A stretch of DNA of 64,000 bases. Origin: Gracilibacillus sp. YIM 98692. Lineage in GTDB: Bacteria; Bacillota; Bacilli; Bacillales; Amphibacillaceae. The position numbers were made by a program, and so were the translations under genes. The notes under the pieces are model-generated. The model did no database searches and was not told where the DNA came from. It saw only the letters and a list, made by a program, of their open reading frames with translations. The DNA is taken from assembly GCF_010993965.1 (NCBI RefSeq), contig NZ_WIXM01000007.1, positions 1-64,000 of the forward strand, written 5' to 3'. Shown piece after piece: positions 20,906-30,640 of the stretch. The stretch's first letter is position 1. Every line of letters begins with the position of its first letter.

Positions 20906-23203
20906 TTAGTTTACTTTATCATATGGTAAGAATGTTGAAATGGTTCCACTTCGTTTGGTGAATTTATAAGTTATGGCACCGTGTTGATCTGTTCGAAATA
21001 TATATACATTTCTATCCTCTAGACGGCTAATCACTTCATGGTGCGGGTGCCCATAGCGATTATCCTTCCCCACTGATATAAAAGCAAATTGTGGATTAAT
21101 CTTATCTAAAAAAATGTCTGAAGTGGAGGTGTTACTACCATGATGAGCTACTTTTAAAATATCGACCTTACTGTCTGAAAACAGATACTCTAAACCTTCT
21201 TCATTCTCTGCCCCAAGATCACCTGTAAATAGAAAACTAAGCCCGCCAAATTCACTATGTAATACTAATGAATTTTCATTTGCATTTTCTTCTTTCTTGT
21301 CAGGATGTAAAATTAAAAATGGGTGACCTCCTAGCTCCATATATTCTTTTGCTTGAACTTTTTGATGAATTAAATGCGGAGATATTTCTTTATATCTATT
21401 CACAAGCTCCTTATTAAAATAAGGACTAGTAATCAAATAATTTACAGGAATATGTGTTAATAAATATGGTACACTGCCAACATGATCATGATCTGCATGT
21501 GTAAGAACCAGAGCATCCAGCTGATCAATACCTCTATATTTTAGATACGGCTCTATAATTTGTTTAAAGTTTCTGTCACTGCTTTCTGAGTAATCATTTG
21601 TCATAGTACCTCCGGCATCAATCATATAAACACCTTTTCTATATGGAAGTTCTATAATGATGGCATCTCCTTGTCCAATATCAAGCATGGTGATGCTGCC
21701 GTAAGGATTTATGTATGGAGATAGCTTCATGCAAATAAGAAAACAGACTAAGATGCCCCCTATAATAAATGCTTTACGCTTATCATTCTTTTCGAAAAAA
21801 ATCATAAACAAAATACATAAAAAGTAATATAACAAAAGGGATACAAAAGAAATATAACCAATCACCCACGAATCTCCAAAGAACTGATCTATATAAATTA
21901 ATACATTTAACATTTCGGTATGCACAAAAACAAATAATCGATCTAACAATGGGACTAGAAAAGGTAAGGCTAGTACAAACAATAGAAATAGAAAAAATGG
22001 AAGCACAAAAAAAGTGAAATAAGGAATGACTAAAACATTAACTAAAATGGATAAAGGCTGAAACTCATAAAATTGTTGTAGCTGAATAGGCAATATCACC
22101 AAGAGGCTTATCAAGCTAATATCTAACATTCCCCAAAATGTATGTTCTTTTGCTATGAGAATCTTTTTGGATAGCACTATAGCGTATGTAACAATGAAAC
22201 TAAACTGAAACGCTAAGGAATATACTATATACGGATCCATACAAACTAAAAGAAGAAACACGATACTTAATGTTTGAATGAAAGGAATTTGGATACGAAA
22301 CCTCTGTAAAAGTAGAATAATGAAAGCAAGAATACTCGCTCGCCAAACAGATGGAGCAGATCCAGCAAGAAGGGGATATATAGGCAGAAAAAAACATAAC
22401 CACACAGTCACTTTATCTATGGTAAGACGGAAAATATATACAAACATCAGATAAAAATAAGTGATGATTAATCCAACATGTAATCCGGAAATAGCAAGTA
22501 AGTGAGACAAATTCCATTTCTGGAATAATCTGACCGTATCATCTGACAAAGCCTCTCTATCTCCAAGCATTAAAGCATTAAACCAAGCAAAGGTTAATGG
22601 ATCTACCTTTTCTTTTACTTGAGATTTTAAACTATTTCGCAAATCATATATAAACTGTTCCATAGAAGAACCTTGACAATATTGTTCTTTGTCTTGCGAT
22701 AACTCAAACTGCTTACTGATTCCTTGATCGGCTAAGTATTGTTGGAAATTAAATTGACCAGGGTTACGTTGAGAGGATATTGGTTGAAAGGCACCTGAGA
22801 GGCGACAAGTACTTCCAGTTTTAAATGATTGCCTCCATTCTTCCATATCTTTTTTATCATCATAGAAAGAAATAATAGACAATTTTTGTTTCGTTGATGT
22901 CTCTAAAAAATGAAAAGTAATCAAATTGGATTCATATGTAACTTCTGAAGCAATCTTTCCATGTAAGACTGTCTTTTCGGTTAGGTCGGAAGATTCATTG
23001 AATCGATTTATATTGGAAAAGGCGTTTGAACTAATAACAAAGCAAACCATGATACTGCATATAAAAAAAGCCGAAACATTCCACCTCCAGCGACCATAAA
23101 CTAGAAGGAATAAAAGAAGGAGGAATGCCAACACATGATATGCAGATGGTATCATAATAACAATGACAAGAACAATCACATACCAATGTAAGAATATACC
23201 CAC
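20906..23203 (-). CDS. comEC: Competence DNA-uptake channel ComEC/Rec2
   Basis: 765 residues, the usual size. N-terminal membrane helices lead to an extracellular OB-like region (about 75-175), then the ComEC/Rec2 competence domain with many helices (GDREALSDDTVRLF, HLLAISGLHVGL). A C-terminal metallo-beta-lactamase domain (about 510-750) retains LTHADHDHVGS, FTGDLG and KVAHHGSNTS. ComEC carries single-stranded DNA across the membrane during transformation; the C-terminal domain is thought to be the nuclease. The start is 23 bases after the comEB stop, so comEA-comEB-comEC form an operon. Confidence 0.96.
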   Translation of the reverse strand: MGIFLHWYVIVLVIVIMIPSAYHVLAFLLLLFLLVYGRWRWNVSAFFICSIMVCFVISSNAFSNINRFNESSDLTEKTVLHGKIASEVTYESNLITFHFLETSTKQKLSIISFYDDKKDMEEWRQSFKTGSTCRLSGAFQPISSQRNPGQFNFQQYLADQGISKQFELSQDKEQYCQGSSMEQFIYDLRNSLKSQVKEKVDPLTFAWFNALMLGDREALSDDTVRLFQKWNLSHLLAISGLHVGLIITYFYLMFVYIFRLTIDKVTVWLCFFLPIYPLLAGSAPSVWRASILAFIILLLQRFRIQIPFIQTLSIVFLLLVCMDPYIVYSLAFQFSFIVTYAIVLSKKILIAKEHTFWGMLDISLISLLVILPIQLQQFYEFQPLSILVNVLVIPYFTFFVLPFFLFLLFVLALPFLVPLLDRLFVFVHTEMLNVLIYIDQFFGDSWVIGYISFVSLLLYYFLCILFMIFFEKNDKRKAFIIGGILVCFLICMKLSPYINPYGSITMLDIGQGDAIIIELPYRKGVYMIDAGGTMTNDYSESSDRNFKQIIEPYLKYRGIDQLDALVLTHADHDHVGSVPYLLTHIPVNYLITSPYFNKELVNRYKEISPHLIHQKVQAKEYMELGGHPFLILHPDKKEENANENSLVLHSEFGGLSFLFTGDLGAENEEGLEYLFSDSKVDILKVAHHGSNTSTSDIFLDKINPQFAFISVGKDNRYGHPHHEVISRLEDRNVYIFRTDQHGAITYKFTKRSGTISTFLPYDKVN

Positions 23204-23226
23204 ACTGTTAACCCTCCTTTTGACGA

Positions 23227-23682
23227 TTAATTTTGTTTTAGCTGAATAAAATCTCTTTCTAATGCCACTTTTTCAACATGAACTCCTGATTCTTTAAATA
23301 AATCTACTGCGTAAGGATGATTTTTATAATCAGTTGCATAATAAACTGTTTTAATTCCACTTTGGATAATGGCTTTACAACAATTTAAACAAGGAAAATG
23401 AGTGACATAAATTTCTGCCCCTTCCGTCGATGCACCAAATTTCGCACACTGAAGGATAGCATTCATCTCCGCATGAATTGTTCGTACACAGTGTCCATCA
23501 ATGACATAGCAACCATCATCTATACAATGCACACCTCCTGAAACACTGCCATTATATCCGCCAGCTATAATTCGTTTATCTCGAACAATGGTAGCTCCAA
23601 CCATCAATCGCTGACATGTACTTCTCAATGCTAGCAAATGACTCTGAGCCATAAAGTATTGATGCCAAGAAATTCTTTCCAC
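23227..23682 (-). CDS. comEB: ComEB, dCMP deaminase family
   Basis: 151 residues. Zinc-binding and catalytic motifs of the cytidine/deoxycytidylate deaminase family are intact: HAEMNAILQC and PCLNCCKAI. It would deaminate dCMP to dUMP for thymidylate synthesis. In B. subtilis it lies in the comE operon and is not needed for DNA uptake, although a role in placing ComGA at the cell pole has been reported. I chose the GTG at 23682 to give the family start MERISWHQYFM; ATG at 23691 is possible. It is about 40 residues shorter than the B. subtilis protein at the C-terminus. Confidence 0.93.
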   Translation of the reverse strand: MERISWHQYFMAQSHLLALRSTCQRLMVGATIVRDKRIIAGGYNGSVSGGVHCIDDGCYVIDGHCVRTIHAEMNAILQCAKFGASTEGAEIYVTHFPCLNCCKAIIQSGIKTVYYATDYKNHPYAVDLFKESGVHVEKVALERDFIQLKQN

Positions 23683-23759
23683 ACTTATCATCCTTCTCTT
23701 TATCATCTTTTTTACACTATTTAGAGTTTACTAATACCCTTAAAAAGCGTCAATATACA

Positions 23760-24338
23760 TTATGGAATTTGTACATGTTCTTCTAACATTTCCGCTGTTT
23801 TTTCGCCAATCCCTGACACATTTTGCAAATCGCTCATCGATTGAAATTTTCCATGTGTGTCCCGATACTCCACAATAGCGTTCCCTTTAACATTTCCTAT
23901 TCCTGGGATTTCAGTTATTTCCTCCAATGTTGCATTATTTATTCGCACTTTCCCATCATGAGTACTCATGATTGATTCCACTTCATTTCCTTCTGCTGAA
24001 GGGATCATAATGACCATTTCATCAAAAACTCGCTCAGCTAAGTTGATGCTTGATACATCTGCCTTCTCTGTAAAGCCTCCCGCTTTTTCAACCACATCCT
24101 TCACTCGATAATCCTGTTGCACCTCAAACACTCCCGGTTGCCTTACTTCACCTTTAATATCAACCATTAATACTACATCTTGTTGTTTCTCCGTAGAATC
24201 ATCAGTTTCCTCCTCCATCTCATCTATTACAAATGAATTATTTTGTTTCGATGGTTCACTAGATGTGTCTATCCAAAACCAAATGAAAATGACGGCAACA
24301 ATAAAAATAAAATACCAATACTTTTTAAACCAATACAT
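23760..24338 (-). CDS. comEA: Competence DNA receptor ComEA
   Basis: 192 residues. One N-terminal membrane helix (about 6-23) is followed by an acidic linker, an SLBB domain (about 55-110, GEVRQPGVFEVQ) and tandem helix-hairpin-helix motifs (about 130-190; IPGIGNVKGNAIVEYR and VSGIGEKTAEML). ComEA binds incoming double-stranded DNA outside the membrane and passes it to ComEC. The ATG at 24338 follows AAAGGA; a longer reading would run over the divergent comER start. Confidence 0.95.
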   Translation of the reverse strand: MYWFKKYWYFIFIVAVIFIWFWIDTSSEPSKQNNSFVIDEMEEETDDSTEKQQDVVLMVDIKGEVRQPGVFEVQQDYRVKDVVEKAGGFTEKADVSSINLAERVFDEMVIMIPSAEGNEVESIMSTHDGKVRINNATLEEITEIPGIGNVKGNAIVEYRDTHGKFQSMSDLQNVSGIGEKTAEMLEEHVQIP

Positions 24339-24416
24339 GTATATCAATCCTTTATCATAGAATAAAAAGGTTAAACATAAAATACCAATAAAGATGACTT
24401 CTAGGAGGGGAATTGA

Positions 24417-25241
24417 ATGAAATGGGGAATTATTGGTACGGGAAACATGGGGCAAGTGCTAACACACGCTTTTCTCCAGTCGCAATTGCTGAATCAACAT
24501 GATTTATATTTAACAACACGAACGATGGAAAAAGCTTATACTTTAAAAGAAGAGTTCCCAAATGTGCAAATTACGGATAATGTATTTGACCTTATTGAAG
24601 AAGTGGATACTATTTTCCTTTGTGTTAAGCCTCTTGAAATGGTGAAACTTTTACAAGAAATAAAGCATGTTATAAGTAAAGACCAACTACTTGTTTCCAT
24701 AACAAGCGGCATATCCGTTAATCAAATAGAATCCATTGTAAATTGTCAAGTGGCAAGGATGGTGCCGAGCATAACCAACAGAGCTTTATCTGGCGTTTCC
24801 TTGATTACTTTTGGAGAAAGAGTAGATCCTCAAAGAAGAGAATTATTTTACAAAAGATGTAAAAGGTTTTCAGAGCCAATTGAAATTGAAGAAAAACAAA
24901 TTAGAATTGCTTCCGATATGGTATCTTGTGGACCAGCTTTCTTTGCCTTTTTGGCCAAGAAATATATACAAGAAGCAGATAGTCAAACAGCTATAACAAC
25001 AGATGAGGCAAGTACGTTAATGGAGAAAATGTTTGTTGGTTTTGGTAAGTTGTTAGCAGAAAAACATTATTCGTTAAATGAATTAATTGAAAAAGTATGT
25101 GTAAAAGGCGGTATCACAGGAGTGGGAATCGAAGCTTTAGAAGGTCGTTCAGATGAACTATTCAAGCAATTAATTCATAGTACACACCATAAATTCAGTG
25201 AGGACAAAAAAGAAATTTACAAAGAAGTTAAAGTTCAATAA
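24417..25241 (+). CDS. comER: ComER, pyrroline-5-carboxylate reductase-like protein
   Basis: 274 residues. The N-terminal Rossmann motif GIIGTGNMGQVL and FLCVKPLEM show the P5C reductase (ProC) fold, and the C-terminal dimer domain includes GPAFFAFLAKKYIQEA and VKGGITGVGIEAL. Despite the fold, ComER is not the main proline enzyme. It has been linked in bacilli to sporulation and biofilm control. It is divergent from comEA, with 78 bases between, as in B. subtilis; the AGGAGGGG ribosome site is strong. Confidence 0.93.
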   Translation: MKWGIIGTGNMGQVLTHAFLQSQLLNQHDLYLTTRTMEKAYTLKEEFPNVQITDNVFDLIEEVDTIFLCVKPLEMVKLLQEIKHVISKDQLLVSITSGISVNQIESIVNCQVARMVPSITNRALSGVSLITFGERVDPQRRELFYKRCKRFSEPIEIEEKQIRIASDMVSCGPAFFAFLAKKYIQEADSQTAITTDEASTLMEKMFVGFGKLLAEKHYSLNELIEKVCVKGGITGVGIEALEGRSDELFKQLIHSTHHKFSEDKKEIYKEVKVQ

Positions 25242-25293
25242 GGATAACCCTATTATATACTAGATTGGAAAATATGGAAAGTTTTTTCACCCT

Positions 25294-25321
25294 AACTTGG
25301 CTTCTATAGCCAAGTTTTTTT
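25294..25321 (+). terminator. comER terminator
   Basis: AACTTGGC and GCCAAGTT form a perfect 8-bp stem around TTCTATA, followed by an eight-base T run that begins with the last two bases of the stem. Confidence 0.92.
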
Positions 25322-25504
25322 GTGCCCTTTTCCATCCTTTGTGTTACCTGCAAAGTTTAACAAAACTGCGCAATAGTGAAAAGTTGTCTCGGTGTAGTCT
25401 CCGTATTCTGCCTACGCTAATAGTAATTACCTGATGATGAAAAAGAGGAAGCTCATGAAATCAACATTTCGAGAATTCCTCCTTCCATCAATAGAAAAGC
25501 TTAC

Positions 25505-25698
25505 GAAGCTGCGGAAAAATACAAGACTCCAGTAGGAAAGGAACAGTCTGAAGACCCCTCAGGCGAACGGTTTTGGTGAGTGAGGAGGCTGAAGCGTTCC
25601 CCACGGCAAAGAAGACACTGCGAAAGCGACCAAAAGGGAGCTTGAGTAGATGTCGCACTTGTGCCCTTGGGTGAAAGCGAGTGTTTTTCCGCAGCGTC
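25505..25698 (+). repeat. Degenerate dyad repeat, copy 2
   Basis: Bounded by GCTGCGGAAAAATAC (25508-25522) and GTGTTTTTCCGCAGC (25681-25695), inverted with one mismatch. The left interior shares AGACTCC, GAAGACCCC and GAGGCTGAAGCGT with copy 1, and the right end shares GAAAGCGA. It is longer than copy 1, with about 70 extra bases inside. Confidence 0.65.
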
Positions 25699-26076
25699 GA
25701 TTAAGCACTCATTGTGAACAGAGTGAGAGGAAAACTTTTTAAGTTTATTGCGTATTATATGGAAATTGTGGCTTGTTTTAAATAGCCACAATTTCTTTAA
25801 AAAGGCCTTTTGTTTAATTAAAAGGCAGTTATTACCCGGGAAACCGCAAAAAACGACGATCCTTCTCACCTATTGACAGATTACCGATCCATTTCTTTTT
25901 TTGAATGTATATTACCTGCCTTTTAAAAAAACTCCGTCATATTTCCTTACGAAAGCTAAGACAAAATCTTGGAAATCATGCTAATCTGCAAATAAGAAAC
26001 TATGAAAGGATCACGCAAATACCAGCTGCAACTGTTCATATATATATGATTTACGGATTAGTGGAGGTTTTATCAG

Positions 26077-28434
26077 ATGAGAAAGAAAAGATTGATTTTA
26101 ATTGGAAATGGGATGGCTGGTTTAAGGACAATAGAACATATTTTGGAAGAAAACAGCTCCCTTTATGAGATTACTATTTTTGGAAGTGAACCTTATACGA
26201 ACTACAGCAGAATTATGCTTTCGTCCGTACTACAAGGTGATACGACTTTAGATGACATCACGATTCATAATTGGGATTGGTATGAAAGAAATCAAATTAA
26301 ACTATATACAAATGAAACGGTAACGGACATTCATAAAGAAGAGAAAACTATTCAAACGGATAAAGGCAGAGAAATGCATTATGACCGCTTAATTATTGCT
26401 ACAGGATCTAACCCTTTTATACTGCCTATTCCAGGAAATGATAAAGAAGGTGTCATGGCCTTTCGAACCATTGAAGATTGTAAAAAGATGATGAAAGCTT
26501 CGCGAGTTTATAAAAAAGCAGCCGTAATTGGTGGTGGGCTTTTAGGGCTGGAAGCAGCGCGCGGGTTACTTCATCTCGGTATGGAGGTTGATGTGATTCA
26601 TCTATCTGACTGCCTCATGAACAATCAACTTGATCAAAAAGCAGCCAAAATGCTTCAAAGAGAATTAGAGCAGCAAGGCATGCGTTTTATTTTAGAAAAA
26701 GAAACAGCAGAAATATTTGGTGATGATAGAGCACAGGGCATTAGGTTCAAAGATGGATCTAGTATTGACTCTGATTTAGTTGTTATGGCGGTTGGGGTAA
26801 AACCCAACATATCCCTCGCTGATAAAGCAGGCTTAACAATCAATAAAGGGATTATCGTAAATGACAATTTACAGACAGAGGATCCATCAATCTATGCGGT
26901 GGGAGAATGTGCAGAACATAACGGGATGGTATACGGCCTTGTGAAACCTCTTTACGAACAAGGAGCAATTCTTGCTCAACATATTTGTCAAAAGGATACA
27001 GCAGGATATCAAGGATCTACTATTTCCACACAATTGAAAATATCAGGAGTTGATGTATTTTCGGTTGGAGAATTTCATGAGACACCTGAAAGAAAAGCGA
27101 TCTACTTCCATGATGAAATTACAGACACATACAAAAAAATTATTTTTGAAGAAGATAAAGCTGTTGGGGCAGTATTATTTGGAGATACATCAGCAAGCCC
27201 TAAGCTGTTAGATACTATCGTGAAACAAAAATATATACCAGATCATCAAAAGCAAGACTTGCTTCAACCTGTTGATCCAAGTAACTCTTATGGTGCAACA
27301 CTTGATAAGAAAGAATTTGTATGTACTTGCAATAGTGTTTCTAAAGGCGAAATTATCGATAATGTACTAAAGAATGAATTAAAGACAGTGAACGAGGTAA
27401 AAAAATGTACCCAGGCATCTAGTTCATGTGGAGGTTGTAAACCAGTTGTCCATGAACTTTTAACTTATATTTACAGTGATCATTTTGATGAAAAAATGGA
27501 AGATAATCGTTTTTGCTCTTGTACTGATTTGACAGAGGATGAAATTGTTACGGAAATACAGACACGTGGATTATCCGATATAGCCTCCATCATGCGAGAA
27601 CTGAATTGGAAAAACACGGAGGGTTGCTCTACTTGCAAACCTGCTTTGGAGTATTATTTAGAAATGATTTACCCAGAGTATGAACAAAATCAAGATACTG
27701 TTTATATCAATGAAAAAATGAATGCATTAATAAAACAAGATAATACGTATTCCATTATTCCACAACTATATAGCGGTTTAGTTGACTTGGAACAGTTAGA
27801 GAAAATTTATCAAGTAGTTGAGAAATATCAGTTATCACCTATCGCTCTTACAAGTGGTCAAAGAATGGTCCTAAATGGTATTAAAAAAGAAGATTTAACA
27901 GCTGTTTGGGCCGACTTAAACATGCCATTACATTCCGTTACAGCGAATGCGATACAAAGTGTAAAAACTAGTAATTCGGACCATCTATGCCACTGCGACA
28001 AGCAACCTGCAATACAAATTTCTGCCCAAATAGAAAAACAAATTGAATTTATTAAAACACCTTATCGAATTCGTATTGGAGTTTCAGCATGTAATCATAA
28101 CAGTGCTGGCGCTACTTCAAAAGATATCGGTGTGATTCATATGAATAATGATACTTGGGAGATTTATGTTGGCGGAAGCAGTGGTCGTCATGTACGATCT
28201 GGTGAATTATTATATGTTGCACAATCCGAAAAAGAAACGATTGAAATCATCCTGGCATTCATTCAATACTATCGACAATCTGCTAACTTCGCCGAAAGAA
28301 CATGGCAATGGATTGATCGAGCTAGTATCGTTCATATACGTGAAGTACTATTTGATAAAGACTTATTAAATCTACTAACAGATAAACTAAAAAAAGACCA
28401 AATGCAGCGAAAACAAATTTTACTAAAAAATTGA
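26077..28434 (+). CDS. nasB: Assimilatory nitrate reductase electron-transfer subunit
   Basis: 785 residues. An FAD/NAD(P)H disulphide-reductase-like part (about 1-400) has LIGNGMAGLRTIE for FAD and AVIGGGLLGLEAA for NAD(P)H. Two BFD-type [2Fe-2S] domains follow (CTCNSVSKGEI with CGGC; CSCTDLTEDEI with CSTC), then a C-terminal region resembling a reduced sulphite/nitrite reductase half-domain. The overall match is to B. subtilis NasB rather than NasD: the siroheme-binding Cys pattern of nitrite reductase is not visible. It passes electrons from NAD(P)H to NasC. The ribosome site GTGGAGG lies 8 bases before the ATG. nasC follows after 25 bases. Confidence 0.9.
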   Translation: MRKKRLILIGNGMAGLRTIEHILEENSSLYEITIFGSEPYTNYSRIMLSSVLQGDTTLDDITIHNWDWYERNQIKLYTNETVTDIHKEEKTIQTDKGREMHYDRLIIATGSNPFILPIPGNDKEGVMAFRTIEDCKKMMKASRVYKKAAVIGGGLLGLEAARGLLHLGMEVDVIHLSDCLMNNQLDQKAAKMLQRELEQQGMRFILEKETAEIFGDDRAQGIRFKDGSSIDSDLVVMAVGVKPNISLADKAGLTINKGIIVNDNLQTEDPSIYAVGECAEHNGMVYGLVKPLYEQGAILAQHICQKDTAGYQGSTISTQLKISGVDVFSVGEFHETPERKAIYFHDEITDTYKKIIFEEDKAVGAVLFGDTSASPKLLDTIVKQKYIPDHQKQDLLQPVDPSNSYGATLDKKEFVCTCNSVSKGEIIDNVLKNELKTVNEVKKCTQASSSCGGCKPVVHELLTYIYSDHFDEKMEDNRFCSCTDLTEDEIVTEIQTRGLSDIASIMRELNWKNTEGCSTCKPALEYYLEMIYPEYEQNQDTVYINEKMNALIKQDNTYSIIPQLYSGLVDLEQLEKIYQVVEKYQLSPIALTSGQRMVLNGIKKEDLTAVWADLNMPLHSVTANAIQSVKTSNSDHLCHCDKQPAIQISAQIEKQIEFIKTPYRIRIGVSACNHNSAGATSKDIGVIHMNNDTWEIYVGGSSGRHVRSGELLYVAQSEKETIEIILAFIQYYRQSANFAERTWQWIDRASIVHIREVLFDKDLLNLLTDKLKKDQMQRKQILLKN

Positions 28435-28459
28435 ACAGCCTTGAAAGGATGAAAGATAG

Positions 28460-30601
28460 ATGACAGAGCTTATGTTGAAATATTTTCGAGATAAACAACA
28501 AAAAGTTCAAACGGAAAAGGTATATAATACGCAATGCCCCTATTGCAGTATGCAATGCAAAATGCAATTAATCGAACAAAAGGTTGTATCTCGAAAAAAA
28601 TATAAAACAATCGGTCAGGATAATGTAACATCAGAAGGAAGATTATGTGTAAAGGGGATGAACGCACACCAACACGCCCTTCACCATGATCGATTAAAAC
28701 AACCTTTATTGAAAGTAAATGGTAAATTCGTTCCTGTATCTTGGGAGGTTGCTTTAGAAACCATTAAAGAAAAGTTTACACAGATACAACAAGAAGATGG
28801 AAAGGATGCATTATCCGTTTATGGTAGTGCTTCTATTACCAATGAAGAAGCATACCTACTGGGTAAGTTTGCTCGAGTTGCACTTCAAACTAAGCACATT
28901 GACTATAACGGAAGACTCTGTATGGCATCGGCTGCAACAGGAGCAAACCAAACTTTCGGTATGGATCGTGGTTTTACCAATTCTATACAAGAAATTCCGC
29001 ATACTCGATGTATGATACTAGCAGGTACGAATATTGCGGAATGTCAGCCTACCATTATGCCATATTTCGAAAAAGCAAAAGAGAATGGTGCTTATATTAT
29101 CGCAATAGATCCAAGGGAAACATCGACAACAAAATTAGCAGACTTACACCTAAAAAATAAACCTGGTACGGATATTGAATTGGCGAACGGGTTGCTAAAA
29201 ATCATTATTGAAAATGACTTGATTGATGAAGCATTCATTCAAGAAAGAACTGATCATTTTGATGAAGTCAAAGATTACCTATCCAACCTTCATCTAGAGG
29301 ATATTGCTGATGCTACAGGTATTTCTATTAGTGACATGGAACAAGCAGCTACGGTGTTTGGCCGCGAAGCATCTGGTATGATCTTTACCGCTCGCGGGAT
29401 AGAACAACAAATTAATGGTACAGATACAGTTCGAGCTTTCTTAAATATTCTTCTTGCTACAGGTAAAATCGGAAAGCCGTACTCTGGATATGGGGCTGTC
29501 ACCGGTCAAGGGAATGGCCAAGGAGCTAGAGAGCATGGACAAAAAGCAGATCAATTACCTGGGTACAGATTAATTGAAAACTCAGAACACCGTAAATATA
29601 TAGCTGATGTATGGGGAATAGATGAAAGCTGCTTGCCTGGTAAAGGTGTATCTGCTTATGAAATGTTTGAGAAAATAAATGAAGATGCGATTACGAGCAT
29701 GATGATTATGTGTTCCAATCCAGTCATTTCCAATCCTAATGCTAATTTCGTCAAAAGAGCTTTAAAGAAATTAAAGTTTTTAGTAGTTGTAGATCTATTT
29801 TTATCAGAAACTGCGCAATTGGCAGACCTAGTCCTCCCTACCACTTCTTATTTAGAGGATGAAGGGACGTTAACGAATGTTGAAGGCAGAGTTTTGTTAC
29901 GAGAAGCAAGTTTCCCTATCCAAGGTGATGCTAAACATGACTGGAAAATACTTTGTGAAATTGCACACAAATTAGGGAAAGAAGCTTATTTTCCATTTCA
30001 GTCAGCTGAAGAGATTTTTGAGGAATTAAGAATCGCTAGTCGTGGAGGCAAAGCAGATTACTATGGAATCACTTATGATCGAATAAAAAAAGAACAAGGA
30101 GTTCTTTGGCCTTGTCCGTCACCAGACGAACCGAGCACGACTCGCTTATTTGAAAACTCTTTTGCGCACCAAGACGGAAAAGCTAAAATGGCTGTCGTAA
30201 CGAAGCAATCTCAGTCATTAAAACCTAAAGCAAATAAGCAATACCCTTTGCTTTTAACCACTGGACGTGTTATGTCCCATTACTTAACAGGAGAACAGAC
30301 TAGAAAAAGTCCGTCTCTTGCAGCTAGGAACATTGAAGCATATATGGAAATTCATCCAGATACTGCTGAAAATTTTGGGATCAAAGAAAATACTTTAGTT
30401 AAAATTAATTCTGAAAAAGGATGGATTATTGTACGGAGTAAGTGTTCTAAGACAATTAGGAAAGATACTATTTTTGTTCCTTTTCACTGGGATGAAAACC
30501 AAAACGTAAACCGTTTAGTCGGCGATCAATTGGATCCATATTGCCGAATGCCTAGTTTTAAAATCAGTGCTGTTAATATACGTCCGGTAAATAATGTATA
30601 A
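28460..30601 (+). CDS. nasC: Assimilatory nitrate reductase catalytic subunit
   Basis: 713 residues of the molybdopterin oxidoreductase family, reducing nitrate to nitrite in the cytoplasm. Four Cys at about 26, 29, 33 and 63 (CPYCSMQC, then GRLCVKG) bind a [4Fe-4S] cluster. Mo-bisMGD domains include SASITNEEAYLLGKFAR, GRLCMASAATG and MCSNPVISNPN, and the C-terminal dinucleotide-binding barrel has LTTGRVMSHYLTGEQT. The length matches B. subtilis NasC (about 710). It sits between nasB and nasA and needs molybdenum-cofactor genes from outside this window. Confidence 0.94.
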   Translation: MTELMLKYFRDKQQKVQTEKVYNTQCPYCSMQCKMQLIEQKVVSRKKYKTIGQDNVTSEGRLCVKGMNAHQHALHHDRLKQPLLKVNGKFVPVSWEVALETIKEKFTQIQQEDGKDALSVYGSASITNEEAYLLGKFARVALQTKHIDYNGRLCMASAATGANQTFGMDRGFTNSIQEIPHTRCMILAGTNIAECQPTIMPYFEKAKENGAYIIAIDPRETSTTKLADLHLKNKPGTDIELANGLLKIIIENDLIDEAFIQERTDHFDEVKDYLSNLHLEDIADATGISISDMEQAATVFGREASGMIFTARGIEQQINGTDTVRAFLNILLATGKIGKPYSGYGAVTGQGNGQGAREHGQKADQLPGYRLIENSEHRKYIADVWGIDESCLPGKGVSAYEMFEKINEDAITSMMIMCSNPVISNPNANFVKRALKKLKFLVVVDLFLSETAQLADLVLPTTSYLEDEGTLTNVEGRVLLREASFPIQGDAKHDWKILCEIAHKLGKEAYFPFQSAEEIFEELRIASRGGKADYYGITYDRIKKEQGVLWPCPSPDEPSTTRLFENSFAHQDGKAKMAVVTKQSQSLKPKANKQYPLLLTTGRVMSHYLTGEQTRKSPSLAARNIEAYMEIHPDTAENFGIKENTLVKINSEKGWIIVRSKCSKTIRKDTIFVPFHWDENQNVNRLVGDQLDPYCRMPSFKISAVNIRPVNNV

Positions 30602-30640
30602 GAAAAGTTATCGAACGATAAAATGTTGGGGGATCAAACA

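Larger units (their letters stand above)
25242..26076. other. 835-base gene-free stretch before nasB
   Basis: Contains in order: the comER terminator (25294-25321); a 17-base motif AACAAAACTGCGCAATA at 25359-25375 that recurs inverted at 161-177; the degenerate repeat at 25505-25698; and a nasB leader with alternative pairings (25805-25826 and 25818-25828 with 25916-25926). I found no convincing coding sequence and no TnrA/GlnR-type operator. The open frame over 25501-25869 lies within the repeat and has no family features. Confidence 0.65.

Noticed and set aside
25501-25869. Open frame of 122 codons on the minus strand before nasB
   Set aside because: It lies mostly inside the dyad repeat, has no ribosome site or family features, and its composition follows the repeat.
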